A DNA stretch of 64,000 nucleotides from Bacillus sp. T3 (GTDB taxonomy: Bacteria; Bacillota; Bacilli; Bacillales; Cytobacillaceae), in NCBI RefSeq assembly GCF_033449965.1, contig NZ_CP137761.1:3410001-3474000 (forward strand), given 5' to 3'. Under the pieces are notes generated by a model that was given only the letters and a program-made list of their open reading frames with translations, did not search any database and was not told where the DNA came from. Position 1 is the stretch's first letter, and each line of letters starts with the position of its first letter. Both the position numbers and the translations under genes were made by a program. Positions 17,261-28,408 of this stretch are shown piece after piece.

Positions 17261-19052
17261 CTACTGTACTGCTTCTTCCACTGAGTCTACGGTCCCATTT
17301 TGCAGCAAGTACATTTTATGGTAAAGACTTTTTTTTGCCACTAATTCCTGATGATTTCCTCTTTCGATAATTTCACCATGATGAAGGACGAGGATTTCGT
17401 TCGCATCCTGAATCGTTGATAATCGGTGGGCAATTGCTATTGTTGTACGGCCCTTCCTCATTTTTGCCAATGCTGCCTGAATCGCTTCCTCTGTTTCTGT
17501 ATCGATATTGGCTGTCGCTTCATCGAGCACGAGAATTTTCGGATTGGCTGCAATGGTTCTAGCAAATGCCAGGAGCTGCCTTTGGCCACTTGAGAATGTC
17601 GACCCTCGTTCAACGACCTTATCGTTATACGCATGCTCTAATTTTTCGATAAAGCTATCAGCTTGAACAAATTTTGCCGCCTCGATGATTTTCTCATCGC
17701 TCATGTCTTTGTGATGGAGCCGAATATTATCCTTTACCGTTCCAAAAAATAAAAACGGATCTTGCAACACAAGCCCCATTTTGCTCCGTAGTTCCTGCTT
17801 CGAATAGTCCTTAATCGAAACCCCATCAATCAATATTTCACCATGCTCAAACTCATAAAATCGCATTAACAGATTGATGACCGAGCTTTTGCCGCTTCCA
17901 GGTATGACCGACTAACGCAATCGTTTCACCTGGTTTCGCTTTAAACGAAATATTTTTCAATACATCCTGCTTGCCGTCATAGGAAAAGCTGACATTCCGA
18001 AATTCAATCTCTCCTGCTTTGATGTCGCCTGCGACTGCTTTTTGCTGTGGAGCTTTCTCGGTCTCGTCAAGCAATGCAAACACCCTGGAACCAGCAACAA
18101 TCGCTTGCTGGTACATCGAAAGCCGCATCATCATATTGTTTACCGGCTCGAAAAATCGATCTAAGTAGTTAATAAAAGCATATAGAACGCCCACTTCGAT
18201 TGGACTTTGAAACGAGCTAATTCCAAAAAAGCTCAAGACTATGATGAGTGCTAAAGTGTATACGAGGTCAACTGCTGGCCTAAGTAGGAGTCCATCCACT
18301 TTAATATTTTTCATCCCCGCCAAGTAATGTTGTTGATTAATGGCGGCAAATTCTTCGGTTAAGCGCTTTTCTTGACGGAACATTTGAATAATCGCCATGC
18401 CTTGTAACGATTCACTTAGCTTGGCATTTAACCGGCTCAGTTGCTCACGCATGTCCTGATAAAACATCGAGCTGTAGCGTCGATACATCCATACGATGAA
18501 AAAAATTACTGGCAGAATCAGCAAGCAAAATAGCGCAAGCTTCACATTCAAACTGAACATCGCCACAAAAATCCCAATCATTAAAAAGCCACTTTGGACA
18601 AATGTCACTAAAACCGTCACGAACATATCCTTAATCGCTTCCGTATCATTCGTTACCCTTGAAACAATACTTCCTGCAGGGGTTTGATCAAAATAGCGCA
18701 GACCGAGGTTCTGGACTTTTGTATATACATCCATTCGAAGCTGGTGAATAATGTACATCGCAATTTCCTGAAACTTGAATAATTGAAAATACGACACAAT
18801 CACATTACCGATTTGAATCGCTATATACGCCGCTCCCAAGCCAAATAACGGCTGAAAGCTCAGATTTCTTGGTGTTAAATAATCATCAATGAACACTTTT
18901 ATAATGATAGGACCTAATACATCGCCAATCGTCGTCAAGAGGAGCAAGCTAAAGGCGAGAACAATCAGGCGCCAATGTGGCTTGGTGTAGGTTAACAATC
19001 GCATCAAGACTCTTCGTTGCTCTTTACTATTTAAGACGGTACCTTTCACCAT
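17261..19052 (-). CDS. ABC exporter half-transporter, second subunit of heterodimer (frameshift at CCWGG)
   Basis: The corrected length is about 596 residues. An N-terminal six-helix ABC transmembrane domain (about 20-320) is followed by an ATPase domain with Walker A (GHTGSGKSS), signature FSSGQRQLL and Walker B ILVLDEATAN, so this subunit has a canonical ATP site. The frame breaks inside Walker A at 17898-17902: CCTGG must be CCGG to read HTGSG. It resembles the YheH/BmrD or MdlB class of heterodimeric multidrug exporters, but substrate cannot be assigned. The start ATG at 19052 follows GGAGG and overlaps the upstream subunit's stop by a few bases, so both are translated together. Confidence 0.85.
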
Positions 19053-19054
19053 GA

Positions 19055-20803
19055 TCAACCTCCCTGCTCTACCAAATCTTCGAGCTGCTGCCTTACATAC
19101 ATCTCCTTATACCAGCCACCCTGCTCCAATAACTCCTGATGGGTCCCCTTTTCAATCATCCTTCCATTCTCAAGCACAAGTATTAAATTCGCGTGGGCAA
19201 CTGCACTTAATCGATGCGATGTAATGATCGTCGTTTTTTCGTTGCGGTTTTGTTTGAGCGAGCTGAGAATCGCTTCCTCCGTTTTTGCATCAACGGCCGA
19301 AAGGGAATCATCGAGCACTAACACCTCAGGATTCAATAACAGCGCCCTGGGCGATTGAGATTCTTTGCTTTTGCCCACCTGATAAGGAAACCCCTCTTTC
19401 ACCGACAACCGTTTCGTATTGCTCTGAAAAATGGAGGATATCGTCATGGATGTTGGCGATTTTGGCCGCTGAGATGATTTCTTCTTTTGTTGCATCAGGA
19501 TTGGCAAAGGCAATATTCTCAGCAATAGTTGCTGAAAATAGAAAATGATCCTGTGGGACATAGCCAATCGCCGCTCTTAAGCTTTCCATTTTATAATAGG
19601 CTAACCGTTCGCCTCCAAACTGAATCTTTACGTTTTCCTCCTCAAACTCTCGAATCAATAGCTTTAATAAGGTGGTTTTTCCAGCACCCGTTTTTCCAAC
19701 AATACCGAGTGTTTCACCTTGCCTAAGTGTAAATGAAATATTCGTTAATACTGGCTCGCTCTCGTTTGGATACGTAAAGCTGTCGATTTCGTATTTAATA
19801 TCACCGCTCGGGATTGATTTAATCGCACCCGCTTCATCGCGAATTTCGATTTCTTCTTTTAATAAAGATGATACGCGGTCATACGAGGCACGTCCTCTTT
19901 CTACTATATTAAATAGCCAACCAAATGCTAACATTGGCCAAATTAACAATCCTAAATATGTCGTAAACGAAATCAATTGCCCAATCGTTAAGTCTCCATT
20001 CAACACATAGCGCGAACCAAATCCGATAGCTAAAAAGAATGAAAGGCCGACAATGATCGAAATCGTGGGGTCATAGAGGGCGTCGATCCTTGCAACCTCA
20101 ATATTTTTCGCAACGACATCGTCTGATTGTTTCCGGAAATCTTCTATATCCTCTTGCTCTTGACCAAACGTCTTAATCACCTTTATGCCAGTGATGCTTT
20201 CCTGCGTTTTATCATTCAGTGCCGAAAAAGCCTTCTGCGCTTTATGAAAGCGCTTATGTAAATGTGTACCATACCAGCTCGTTAGGATTGCCATAAGCGG
20301 CATTGGAATCAAACTGATCAACGTTAATTTCCAACTGATCGTCGTTGCCATCGTAATGACCACAATACTTCCAGTCATGATTGAGTCGACGAGTGTTAAA
20401 ATGCCCATCCCTGCTGTTTGTTGGATCGCTTGCAGGTCATTTGTTGCATGGGCCATCAAATCGCCAACCCGCCATTTTTGATAGAAAGCCGGGACATTCT
20501 CGTAAAATGATGATAGAGCTGATTTCTTAACAGCCTAGCTAGTTTAACAGCAGACCCAAATATTCTTATTCTCCAATAATAGCGCAGCCCATACATGGCC
20601 AGTCCTGAAAGAAGCAGAGCGGCAATCCACGTAATCAGCTTTGTACCTGTCAATGTATGATTGTCAATTTCATCAACGACAATGCCAATGACCCGCGGTG
20701 GAATCAGGATCAGCAAAGCGACAACAGCCAGCATTAAGATACCAGATAAATAGGCTCTTTTCTCTTGCTTAAAAAACCAAAATAAATCGAGGAATACCTT
20801 CAA
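19055..20803 (-). CDS. ABC exporter half-transporter, first subunit (two frameshifts at CCGG sites)
   Basis: The corrected length is about 582 residues. It has the same architecture as its partner: six-helix transmembrane domain (MAHATNDLQA loop near 120) and an ATPase with Walker A GKTGAGKTT, signature LSGGQKQR and LVLDDSLSAVD. Asp-Ser after Walker B replaces the catalytic Glu (DE to DD), typical of the degenerate site of heterodimeric exporters. Breaks occur near 20490 (a missing base before CCGG) and at 19346-19350 (CCAGG for CCGG on the gene strand). The likely start is TTG at 20803, with GGAGGAGGCGGAG upstream. It resembles YheI/BmrC-type subunits. Confidence 0.83.
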
Positions 20804-20958
20804 ACGAACTCCGCCTCCTCCGTCGCTATATATTATTATGCTAAAACAGTTTACCAAATTCTGAAAAAATTAGATAGGAATATGGATTTTGTTGCTGGGC
20901 TGCTTGATCAAGCTAGGTATGAGTACAAAGCCCATTAATGTGACCACCTTAACCGCCT

Positions 20959-21195
20959 TGGTCACATAGACACTTCATGTGACCATTCCACCGTTCACTA
21001 TTCGAAGAAATTGCATTCGATTTGTGCACATAGACCAGTTCTACGTTCACTATTCCAAGAAATTGGACCTGATTTGTGCACATAGACTGTTTCTACGTTC
21101 ACTATTACAAGAAATTGAACCTGTTTTGTGCACATAGACTGGTTCTACGTTCACTATTTATAGAGTTTAAACCCGATTAGTGCACCTTAACAGAT
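20959..21195. repeat. Tandem array, unit exactly 52 bp, about four copies
   Basis: GTTCACTATT recurs at 20993, 21045, 21097 and 21149, and GTGCAC at 21024, 21076, 21128 and 21180, all exactly 52 bp apart. Units differ by a few substitutions but no indels. The edges carry a related GGTCACATAGAC / GGTCAAATAGAC sequence. This fills the gap between the ABC exporter and yneF; no gene is seen in it. Confidence 0.9.
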
Positions 21196-21228
21196 TTGGT
21201 CAAATAGACGACCCACCACGAACCCAAA

Positions 21229-21258
21229 GAAAAAAGCACTCTTACGAAAGAGTGCTTG
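21229..21258 (-). terminator. Terminator of yneF
   Basis: AGCACTCTTTCGTAAGAGTGCT followed by a T run on the minus strand (stem of 9 bp), directly after the yneF stop. Confidence 0.88.
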
Positions 21259-21263
21259 TCTCA

Positions 21264-21485
21264 TTATTTTGATTGTTTATTCATGGCGTTCATCATTTGA
21301 TTGATTTTCTTCTGGGATGGTTTCATTCCCATCTGCATCATCATTGTTTTTAACATTTGTTCATTAATTGGTGGATTTTTCTTCAAGTAGTCCATCATAT
21401 ACTTACGAGCAATGAAAAATCCTAAAGCTACACCAGCAATAAGAGCCAGTACGCCAACTAGAATGGCAATACCAGTGGTACCCAT
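21264..21485 (-). CDS. yneF: UPF0154 small membrane protein YneF
   Basis: The 73-residue protein has one N-terminal membrane helix (about 5-27, glycine and alanine rich) and a basic, methionine-rich tail (KTMMMQMGMKPSQKKINQMM). This is the YneF/UPF0154 family found throughout Firmicutes, of unknown biochemical function. The start ATG at 21485 has GGAGG 8 nt upstream. It sits downstream of sirA as in B. subtilis. Confidence 0.9.
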   Translation of the reverse strand: MGTTGIAILVGVLALIAGVALGFFIARKYMMDYLKKNPPINEQMLKTMMMQMGMKPSQKKINQMMNAMNKQSK

Positions 21486-21571
21486 AAAACACTTCCTCCT
21501 TCATGTTGTCTATCATACAGTGTACTAGACCAAAGGTAATTATACAATATCCTCATCTAATTTTGTTGATT

Positions 21572-22012
21572 TTAGACATATTTTCTTTCTTTAATTGGAT
21601 TTAACCAGCCATAGCGCTCATGCCGTAAATCCATTGCAAGAAAGGAAGATTCGCACTGCCTTAATGCTTCAAAGAAAATAGTTTCAGTATCAAAGTTCCC
21701 ATTTGACTCTAAATAAGCTACACGATTGGTAATCTCAAGCTTTGCGGCGCTCTTTTTTCCTTTTCTTTCTATATAATATGCCCCGTTCTCATAGCGAAAA
21801 TCCTTATTTTTTCCCAACTTTTGTGTGATGACTTTATGAAGATTAAACGTAGGAATCGGCTTCGTGATAAATTGGATTTGTCTCTCAATGATCTTTTTTA
21901 ATTCACCTTGTGACTGTTCATTTTCCAGAAAAAGCTCAAAAAACAGACGTTCTTTTCCAAAATAATGGGCGGCAAACTCATCCTCTATTAAATAAAGTTG
22001 ATAGGATCTCAT
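21572..22012 (-). CDS. sirA: SirA, inhibitor of replication initiation during sporulation
   Basis: The 146-residue protein has the SirA/YneE pattern: an N-terminal YLIEDEFAAHYFGKE segment and C-terminal ESSFLAMDLRHERYGWLNPIKER. SirA is made under Spo0A control and binds domain I of DnaA, blocking new rounds of replication when a cell commits to sporulate. The start ATG at 22012 has AAGGAGG upstream. It precedes yneF as in B. subtilis, but cydAB is interposed between it and tkt. Confidence 0.9.
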   Translation of the reverse strand: MRSYQLYLIEDEFAAHYFGKERLFFELFLENEQSQGELKKIIERQIQFITKPIPTFNLHKVITQKLGKNKDFRYENGAYYIERKGKKSAAKLEITNRVAYLESNGNFDTETIFFEALRQCESSFLAMDLRHERYGWLNPIKERKYV

Positions 22013-22203
22013 TGGGTATCCTCCTTAAACGACAACCGCTTTTTCCTCATTATAGAAAAAAGTCAATGGGAGGTTTGTCTTAAAGCGTCAAAAACAAGCA
22101 CTATTTTTGTCGAATCGATAAAAACTATTTTTATTTTTTATAAAAATAGAACTAACAAACCCGCAAATACCTATCACAACAAGGATTACTATTTTTTTAC
22201 GAT

Positions 22204-22233
22204 CAAAAAAATAAGAGAGCCAAATGGCTCCCT
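22204..22233 (-). terminator. Terminator of cydAB
   Basis: GGGAGCCATTTGGCTCTC stem-loop followed by TTATTTTTTT on the minus strand. Confidence 0.85.
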
Positions 22234-22242
22234 TATATTATA

Positions 22243-23268
22243 TTAATACCCCTTTGCGCTTTCTTTCGTCACTTTCCCCTTGAATAAGAAGTAGCTCCAT
22301 ACCTGGTAGGCGATAACGATTGGTACAAAAATGACCGCCACGGTGAACATAATCTTCAGGTTTAATGCACTTCCCGCAGCATTGTAAAGAGTTACGCTAA
22401 ATTCATCACTTATTTTCGATGGCAGCATGTTCGGGAACATTCCCACAAATCCCGTTGCCATTTGCGAAATAATGGCCAACCCCAAGAACGTAAAGGCCAT
22501 TCCTATTTTTTCTTTAAAAACAAATACTACAGTTAGTAAAATCGAAATGAGAGATAAGCTTGGCACAATCCATAGCAGTGGTACTTCATTAAAGTTTCCG
22601 GCAATTGGCGTCAAATTCATTGTAGCCACGAAGAAAATTGCTAAAACCGCTGCGGCAATCATCGAGAACGGTCGAGCCAATTTCTTGGATCGATGCGCTG
22701 CATCACCAACTGTCTTTAATTGAATCCACAGAGAACCTGAAAGGAGGAACATTGCCACAAATAGAACCCCACCGAGAAGTCCATATGGATTTAACAAACT
22801 TAATAAATTCCCTTCATAACCGTTTTCACCAATTAGCAATCCGCGATAAAGGTTGGCGAATGCTACACCAAACAATACGGCAATTAATAGGCTTGAAACG
22901 GAAAACGCCCATTTCCATGAGTTTTGCCATCTTGCAGAATCAACCTTATGCATAAATTCAAGTCCTGTTGCGCGAATGAACAGCGAAAACAAGATGAGGA
23001 ACATCGCTTCATATAAAAATGAGAACATATCAGCATAGGCACCAGGAAATGCTGCAAAGGTCGCTCCACCCGCAGTAATGAGCCAAACCTCGTTGCCTCC
23101 CCAAAATGGTCCAATCGCTTCCTGTAATTGATTACGCTCTTGACGATTCTTCGTTACAAACGGAAATAGCATCCCTGTTCCTAATGTATAGCCATCTAAA
23201 AAGATATAAACGGTCCAAATTAACCCCCAAAGTCCAAACCAGATAACAGCCAACATATCATGAGACAT
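22243..23268 (-). CDS. cydB: Cytochrome bd ubiquinol/menaquinol oxidase subunit II
   Basis: This protein of about 341 residues has the CydB/CioB pattern: MSHDMLAVIWFGLWGLIWTV start, LDGYTLGTGML and GGNEVWLITAGGATFAAFP. Together with CydA it reduces oxygen at high affinity using menaquinol. The ATG at 23268 is chosen because AGGAGGT lies 11 nt upstream; it overlaps the end of cydA by 11 bp, so the two are coupled. No cydCD genes follow in this window. In B. subtilis cyd genes lie elsewhere, so their place between tkt and sirA is a local rearrangement. Confidence 0.93.
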   Translation of the reverse strand: MSHDMLAVIWFGLWGLIWTVYIFLDGYTLGTGMLFPFVTKNRQERNQLQEAIGPFWGGNEVWLITAGGATFAAFPGAYADMFSFLYEAMFLILFSLFIRATGLEFMHKVDSARWQNSWKWAFSVSSLLIAVLFGVAFANLYRGLLIGENGYEGNLLSLLNPYGLLGGVLFVAMFLLSGSLWIQLKTVGDAAHRSKKLARPFSMIAAAVLAIFFVATMNLTPIAGNFNEVPLLWIVPSLSLISILLTVVFVFKEKIGMAFTFLGLAIISQMATGFVGMFPNMLPSKISDEFSVTLYNAAGSALNLKIMFTVAVIFVPIVIAYQVWSYFLFKGKVTKESAKGY

Positions 23269-24607
23269 AGGTTTGAGCACCTCCTGCTACTTCACTAACC
23301 CCTTCAGGTCCTTTTTTCGCGTATTTAATAATTAAGTAAACATCAGCAATTAATAGAACGGTATAGAATGCAATTAGACTTACGAGTGAAAACCAAATTT
23401 GCCCTAATGAAATAGGTGATACAGCATCCGAAGTTTTCATTAACCCATAAACCACCCAAGGTTGTCTTCCTACCTCTGCAACCATCCAACCGAGATTAAT
23501 CGCTAAGTAAGGTAATAAAACCGAATAGATGACAAGCTTTAAGTATTTTTTTGATTCAACTAAGCGATTTTTGCGGTATAGATATGCGCCATACCATGTT
23601 AACGCCATGAAAAACATACCAAGTGCAACCATTGCCCGGAAGCCATAATAAACAAGTGGTACATTCGGTTGTTCATCGTCTGGAATCTGGTCCAGTCCGG
23701 TTACTTTACCGTCAAATTTATTTGTATAAAAGAAGCTTCCTAAACCAGGAATCGATAAGGCTTCAAAATTTTGTTTGTTTTCCGGATCCGGAATTTGGAT
23801 GAGGCTGAATGGCATATTTGATTGTGTTTCCCAAACTGCTTCCATTGCCGCACCCTTAGCTGGTTGGATCTTTGTTGCATATACTCCAGATTGATGTCCG
23901 ATAAACGGAGTTGCGGTTGCAGCGAACATGGCCATGAGTAGTCCATATTTGAATGATTTTTTGAAAAAGTCCACTTTATTCTTTCTTAATAAATGATAGC
24001 TGCTTACTGCCATGACGAAAAATGCACCAACAATATAACAGGCGATAACAGTGTGGAAAAACATATTCCAGGCATAATGATTGGTCACTAATGCGGTGAA
24101 GCTTTCCAGCTCAACTCGACCATTTGTTACTTTATAGCCAACCGGGTTTTGCATAAATCCATTGGCTGTAATAATCCAAAGTGCGGAAATATTCGTTCCC
24201 AATGCCACCATCCAAATGGAGATTGCTCGCATTTTCGGTGAAAATTTGTTTCTTCCAAATAACCAAATTCCCATAAAGGTTGATTCAAGGAAAAAGGCTA
24301 GCAATGCTTCGATTGCAAGTGGTGATCCAAAAATATCACCAACGTATCTTGAGTACTCAGACCAGTTTGTTCCGAATTGGAACTCCATCGTAATACCAGT
24401 GATTACGCCTAGAACAAAGTTAATCGAAAACAGCTTCCCCCAAAAATCGGCCATATTTCGATACACAGGATTTAGTGTTCTTGCATAGTTCGTTTCCATA
24501 ATTGCTACTAAAATAACAAGTCCAATCGTTAATGGGACGAACAGAAAGTGGTAAAAAATTGTGATTGCAAATTGCAATCTGCTTAACAGTAATACTTCCT
24601 CCATCAT
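23258..24607 (-). CDS. cydA: Cytochrome bd oxidase subunit I
   Basis: The 449-residue CydA opens with LLSRLQFAITIFYHFLFVPL, which contains the haem b595 histidine. Other conserved parts are the MEFQFGTNWSEYSRYVGDIFG segment and the quinol-binding loop with a short Q-loop (CydA/CioA short form; GHQSG region). The protein binds haems b558, b595 and d. The start is ATG at 24607 with AGGAG upstream. It is first in the cydAB pair. The stop and cydB start overlap. Confidence 0.94.
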   Translation of the reverse strand: MMEEVLLLSRLQFAITIFYHFLFVPLTIGLVILVAIMETNYARTLNPVYRNMADFWGKLFSINFVLGVITGITMEFQFGTNWSEYSRYVGDIFGSPLAIEALLAFFLESTFMGIWLFGRNKFSPKMRAISIWMVALGTNISALWIITANGFMQNPVGYKVTNGRVELESFTALVTNHYAWNMFFHTVIACYIVGAFFVMAVSSYHLLRKNKVDFFKKSFKYGLLMAMFAATATPFIGHQSGVYATKIQPAKGAAMEAVWETQSNMPFSLIQIPDPENKQNFEALSIPGLGSFFYTNKFDGKVTGLDQIPDDEQPNVPLVYYGFRAMVALGMFFMALTWYGAYLYRKNRLVESKKYLKLVIYSVLLPYLAINLGWMVAEVGRQPWVVYGLMKTSDAVSPISLGQIWFSLVSLIAFYTVLLIADVYLIIKYAKKGPEGVSEVAGGAQTYVS

Positions 24608-24780
24608 AATCTCCTCCTAATTTCCAATACTTCCTATCCTTGTCACGATTATATTACAAAATTATAGTGGAATAATTCGGAGTTGTTACCAAAATGTGAC
24701 GCACTATTGAATGTTTTGTGTCTTTTTTCATAAGTGTGATTTATGTAATTGATTTAGGTTATTTAACAACATAGAGAACG

Positions 24781-24812
24781 AAAAAAGGAACGAATCATAA
24801 GATTCGTTCCTA
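24781..24812 (-). terminator. Terminator of tkt
   Basis: AGGAACGAATC-TTAT-GATTCGTTCCT followed by TTTTTT on the minus strand: an 11-bp perfect stem. Confidence 0.92.
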
Positions 24813-24830
24813 CCTTTAATACCTCGTTTA

Positions 24831-26835
24831 TTATCCTAATAAGGCTTTTACTCGTGCGACGACGTTTTCAACTGTGAATCCGTATTCCGCCATAACTTTT
24901 TCACCTGGAGCAGATGCACCGAATTGGTCAATTGCTAATACATCACCTTCGTCTCCAGTGTATTTGTGCCATCCTAGGGATGATCCCATTTCAATACCTA
25001 AACGCTTCTTCACGTTTTTCGGAATGACTGAATCTTTATATTCTTTTGATTGTGCTTCAAATCGATCCCATGACGGCATGCTGACAACTGCAACGTCAAT
25101 ACCTTCGCCTGCAAGAACTTTTTGAGCTTCAACGGCTAAACCTACTTCAGAACCTGCTGCTAGTAGAAGTGCATCTGCTGTTTCTTTAGTAGCTGCTGAA
25201 ACGACATAAGCACCTTTAGAAACACCCTCGTAGGCAGTTTCTGCTGTACCCTTAATCGTTGGCAGGTCTTGACGAGTTAATACTAGTGCAGTTGGAAGGT
25301 TTTTAGATTCAACAGCAAGCTTCCAAGCAGCTGCTGTTTCGTTGCCATCTGCAGGGCGAACAACTGAAAGGCCAGGCATTGCTCGTAAGCCTGCTAATTG
25401 TTCAATTGGCTCATGGGTTGGTCCATCTTCACCAACAGCAATACTGTCATGTGTGAATACATATGTTACCTGGTAGCTTCATTAATGCCGATAGACGAAT
25501 CGCTGGTTTTACGTAATCAGAGAATACAAAGAATGTTCCACCGAATACTTTTAAACCGCCATGTAGCGCCATACCGTTCAATGCAGCACCCATTGCAAAT
25601 TCACGAACACCGAACCAAATGTTGCGTCCCTCGTATGAGTCGCGAGAGAAATCCCCTGCACCTTTGATCGTTGTTTTATTTGATCCAGCAAGGTCCGCAG
25701 ATCCCCCAAAGAAATAAGGAACTGTTTTTGCGATAGCGTTTAACACTTCACCAGAAGATGCACGACTTGCGAGTGCTTTGCCTTCAGCATAAACTGGAAT
25801 ATCGTTTGACCAGCCTTCAGGCAGATCTCCTTTTGCTCCAATTTCAAACTGTTGTGCTAATTCTGGATAAGCTGCCTTATATTGTGCAAACAACTCGTTC
25901 CATTCTTTTTCTTTTGAAGCACCATTCTCAACGACTAATTGCTTGAAGTGGCTATAAACTTCGTCAGGCACATGGAAATCTTCTTCAAAAGTCCATTGAT
26001 ATGCTTCTTTAGTAAGCTTCAACTCATTTGCTCCAAGCGGAGAACCATGAACATCAGACTTACCAGATTTATTTGGAGAACCGTATCCAATTACGGTTTT
26101 CACTTCAATTAATGTTGGGTGATTTACATCTTGTTTTGCTTCTTCAATTGCTTTTGCAATCGCATTTAAGTCATTACCATCTTCTACGCGAATATACTGC
26201 CAGCCATAAGCTTTAAAACGGCCCTCTACGCTCTCAGAGAAGGATTTGTGTAACTCACCATCTAATGAGATATCATTTGAGTCATAAAGCACTACTAAGC
26301 GTCCAAGTTGAAGGTGAGCTGCTAAAGAAGCTGCTTCAGCAGAAACTCCCTCCATTAAGTCTCCATCTCCACAAATAGAGTATGTATAGTGATCAACAAT
26401 ATTAAAGTTATCTTTGTTATATTGAGCAGCTAAATGTCTCTCTGCCAATGCCATCCCGACTGCCATCGCGATCCCTTGTCCAAGAGGACCAGATGTCGCA
26501 TCTACACCTGCAGTATGACCAAATTCAGGATGTCCAGGAGTTTTACTTCCCCATTGACGGAAATTCTTAACATCGTCCATAGATAAATCATAACCAGATA
26601 AATGAATCAAGCTGTATAACAGAGCTGATCCATGACCTGCAGAAAGCACAAAACGATCACGGTTAATCCAATTCGGATTCTTAGGATTATGGTTCATATA
26701 TCTTGTCCAAAGTGTATATGCCATTGGAGCAGCTCCCATTGGCATTCCTGGGTGGCCGGAGTTGGCTTTTTCTATCGCATCAATCGATAAGGTGCGAATT
26801 GAATTTATCGACAATGTATCGATTTGTTCAAACAT
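24831..26835 (-). CDS. tkt: Transketolase (frameshift at CCWGG)
   Basis: The corrected length is 667 residues, as in B. subtilis. The thiamine diphosphate motif GDGDLMEGVSAEAA and the transketolase signature RTLSIDAIEKANSGHPGMPMG are present, as is the central DSIAVGEDGPTHEPIEQLA. The enzyme moves two-carbon units between sugar phosphates in the pentose phosphate pathway. The frame is broken at 25469-25473: gene strand CCAGG must be CCGG to read LPVTYVFTHDS. The ATG at 26835 (MFEQID) has GGAAGG 9 nt upstream. An error is far likelier than loss of this central enzyme. Confidence 0.93.
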
Positions 26836-27179
26836 TCGTTTCATCCTTCCTATATTTTGATTCTAAGATTTCACACTTTTTATATTATAGTTCTAACCCT
26901 TATTACACAACCAATTGTGCTGTATTTTTTAAAAAAATTTGACTAATTCTCTGTTAGTATGACAAAAACAGCGAGAATATTATGTAAGACAGAGAAATTT
27001 CCAATGAAACACTGGCTATTTCCGCAAATTTTGTTATATTTGAAAAGTAGTGTAGACAGTTGTCTTGTCATCTAACTAGATTGAAAGACCACTACGAAAA
27101 AACTTAATAAAAGATGAGGAACGCTTGAATCAATTGGACAAAATAAAAAATAGAAATAGCGGAACTCTTGATTGGAGAG
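26836..27179. promoter_or_regulatory. Divergent promoter region tkt / niaP with palindromic candidate operator
   Basis: About 340 bp separate the divergent genes. At 27055-27070 a GACA-GT-TGTC palindrome followed by TTGTCA lies about 110 bp before niaP. NiaP genes in Bacillales are often repressed by the niacin-responsive NiaR; this could be its site, but I compared it only from memory of the motif style. Nothing else is recognised. Confidence 0.35.
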
Positions 27180-28391
27180 ATGGATGTGAAAAAAAATAAG
27201 GCAATATCTCAGCGCAAGCTTCTTGGAATTGCCAGTCTCGGCTGGCTATTTGATGCAATGGATGTCGGAATGCTATCATTCATTATTGCCGCATTACAGA
27301 AGGAATGGGGCTTAACGACACAACAAATGGGATGGATTGGGAGTATAAACTCAATCGGGATGGCCGTAGGGGCATTAGTGTTTGGGTTAATGGCTGATCG
27401 CATCGGCCGAAAAAACGTCTTCATTATTACCTTGTTGCTCTTTTCCATTGGTAGCGGCTTGTCTGCCCTTGCAACTACCTTAACTGTCTTTATGCTTTTA
27501 CGATTTGTAATCGGAATGGGACTTGGTGGGGAATTACCGGTTGCATCAACATTAGTTTCTGAAATTGTACCTCATGAAAAAAGAGGACAAGTTGTCGTGT
27601 TACTTGAAAGCTTTTGGGCAGGCGGCTGGCTAATTGCCGCGCTTATCTCCTATTTCATTATTCCAAATTACGGATGGGAGACGGCTCTTTTGATTAGTGC
27701 TTTTCCTGCAATCTATGCAATCTATCTTCGGATTGGCTTACCTGATTCACCACAGTTTGTTGCACACAAACAAGAACAAAAAACATCTGTTATCCAAAAC
27801 ATTACCTCCGTTTGGGCAAAACCACATATAAGACAAACGACAATGCTTTGGATTTTATGGTTTTGTGTCGTGTTCTCTTATTACGGAATGTTTATGTGGC
27901 TACCAAGCGTCATGGTTATGAAAGGCTTTAGCTTAATAAAAAGCTTCCAATATGTTCTCATTATGACTTTAGCCCAGCTACCAGGTTACTTTACCGCAGC
28001 GTGGTTTATTGAAAGAATGGGCAGAAAGTTTGTCCTTGTTACTTATTTAACTGGTACGGCGATTAGTGCTTATTTCTTTGGTATGGCAGATTCACTTGGA
28101 CTTCTGATTACTGCAGGTATTCTGTTGTCCTTCTTTAATTTAGGCGCTTGGGGAGCGTTGTATGCCTACACTCCTGAACAATATCCAGCCATTATTCGTG
28201 GTACAGGAGCAGGTATGGCTGCATCGTTTGGCCGAATCGGGGGGATATTCGGTCCATTATTGGTTGGTTATCTTGTGGCACAGAAAGTTGCCATACCAAT
28301 TATGTTCACCATCTTTACGATTGCTATTATCATCGGAGTCTTAGCTGTATTATTCTTAGGCAAAGAGACGAAGAATACTGTATTGCAGTAA
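27180..28391 (+). CDS. niaP: Niacin permease, major facilitator superfamily
   Basis: The roughly 403-residue protein has 12 membrane helices and closely follows B. subtilis NiaP (YceI) along its length: ISQRKLLGIASLGWLFDAMD, ADRIGRKNVFIITLL, GMGLGGELPVASTLVSE and YAYTPEQYPAIIRGTG. NiaP imports nicotinic acid/nicotinamide for NAD synthesis. The MFS loop motif GLMADRIGRK is intact. GGAG lies 8 nt before a GTG at 27186, so translation may start there instead of the ATG at 27180. The gene stands alone, divergent from tkt. Confidence 0.88.
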   Translation: MDVKKNKAISQRKLLGIASLGWLFDAMDVGMLSFIIAALQKEWGLTTQQMGWIGSINSIGMAVGALVFGLMADRIGRKNVFIITLLLFSIGSGLSALATTLTVFMLLRFVIGMGLGGELPVASTLVSEIVPHEKRGQVVVLLESFWAGGWLIAALISYFIIPNYGWETALLISAFPAIYAIYLRIGLPDSPQFVAHKQEQKTSVIQNITSVWAKPHIRQTTMLWILWFCVVFSYYGMFMWLPSVMVMKGFSLIKSFQYVLIMTLAQLPGYFTAAWFIERMGRKFVLVTYLTGTAISAYFFGMADSLGLLITAGILLSFFNLGAWGALYAYTPEQYPAIIRGTGAGMAASFGRIGGIFGPLLVGYLVAQKVAIPIMFTIFTIAIIIGVLAVLFLGKETKNTVLQ

Positions 28392-28408
28392 TGGTTAGGT
28401 ATTTTGGC

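Noticed and set aside
20959..21195. CRISPR array
   Set aside because: The 52-bp units are contiguous, diverged and without alternating constant repeat and unique spacer; no cas genes nearby.
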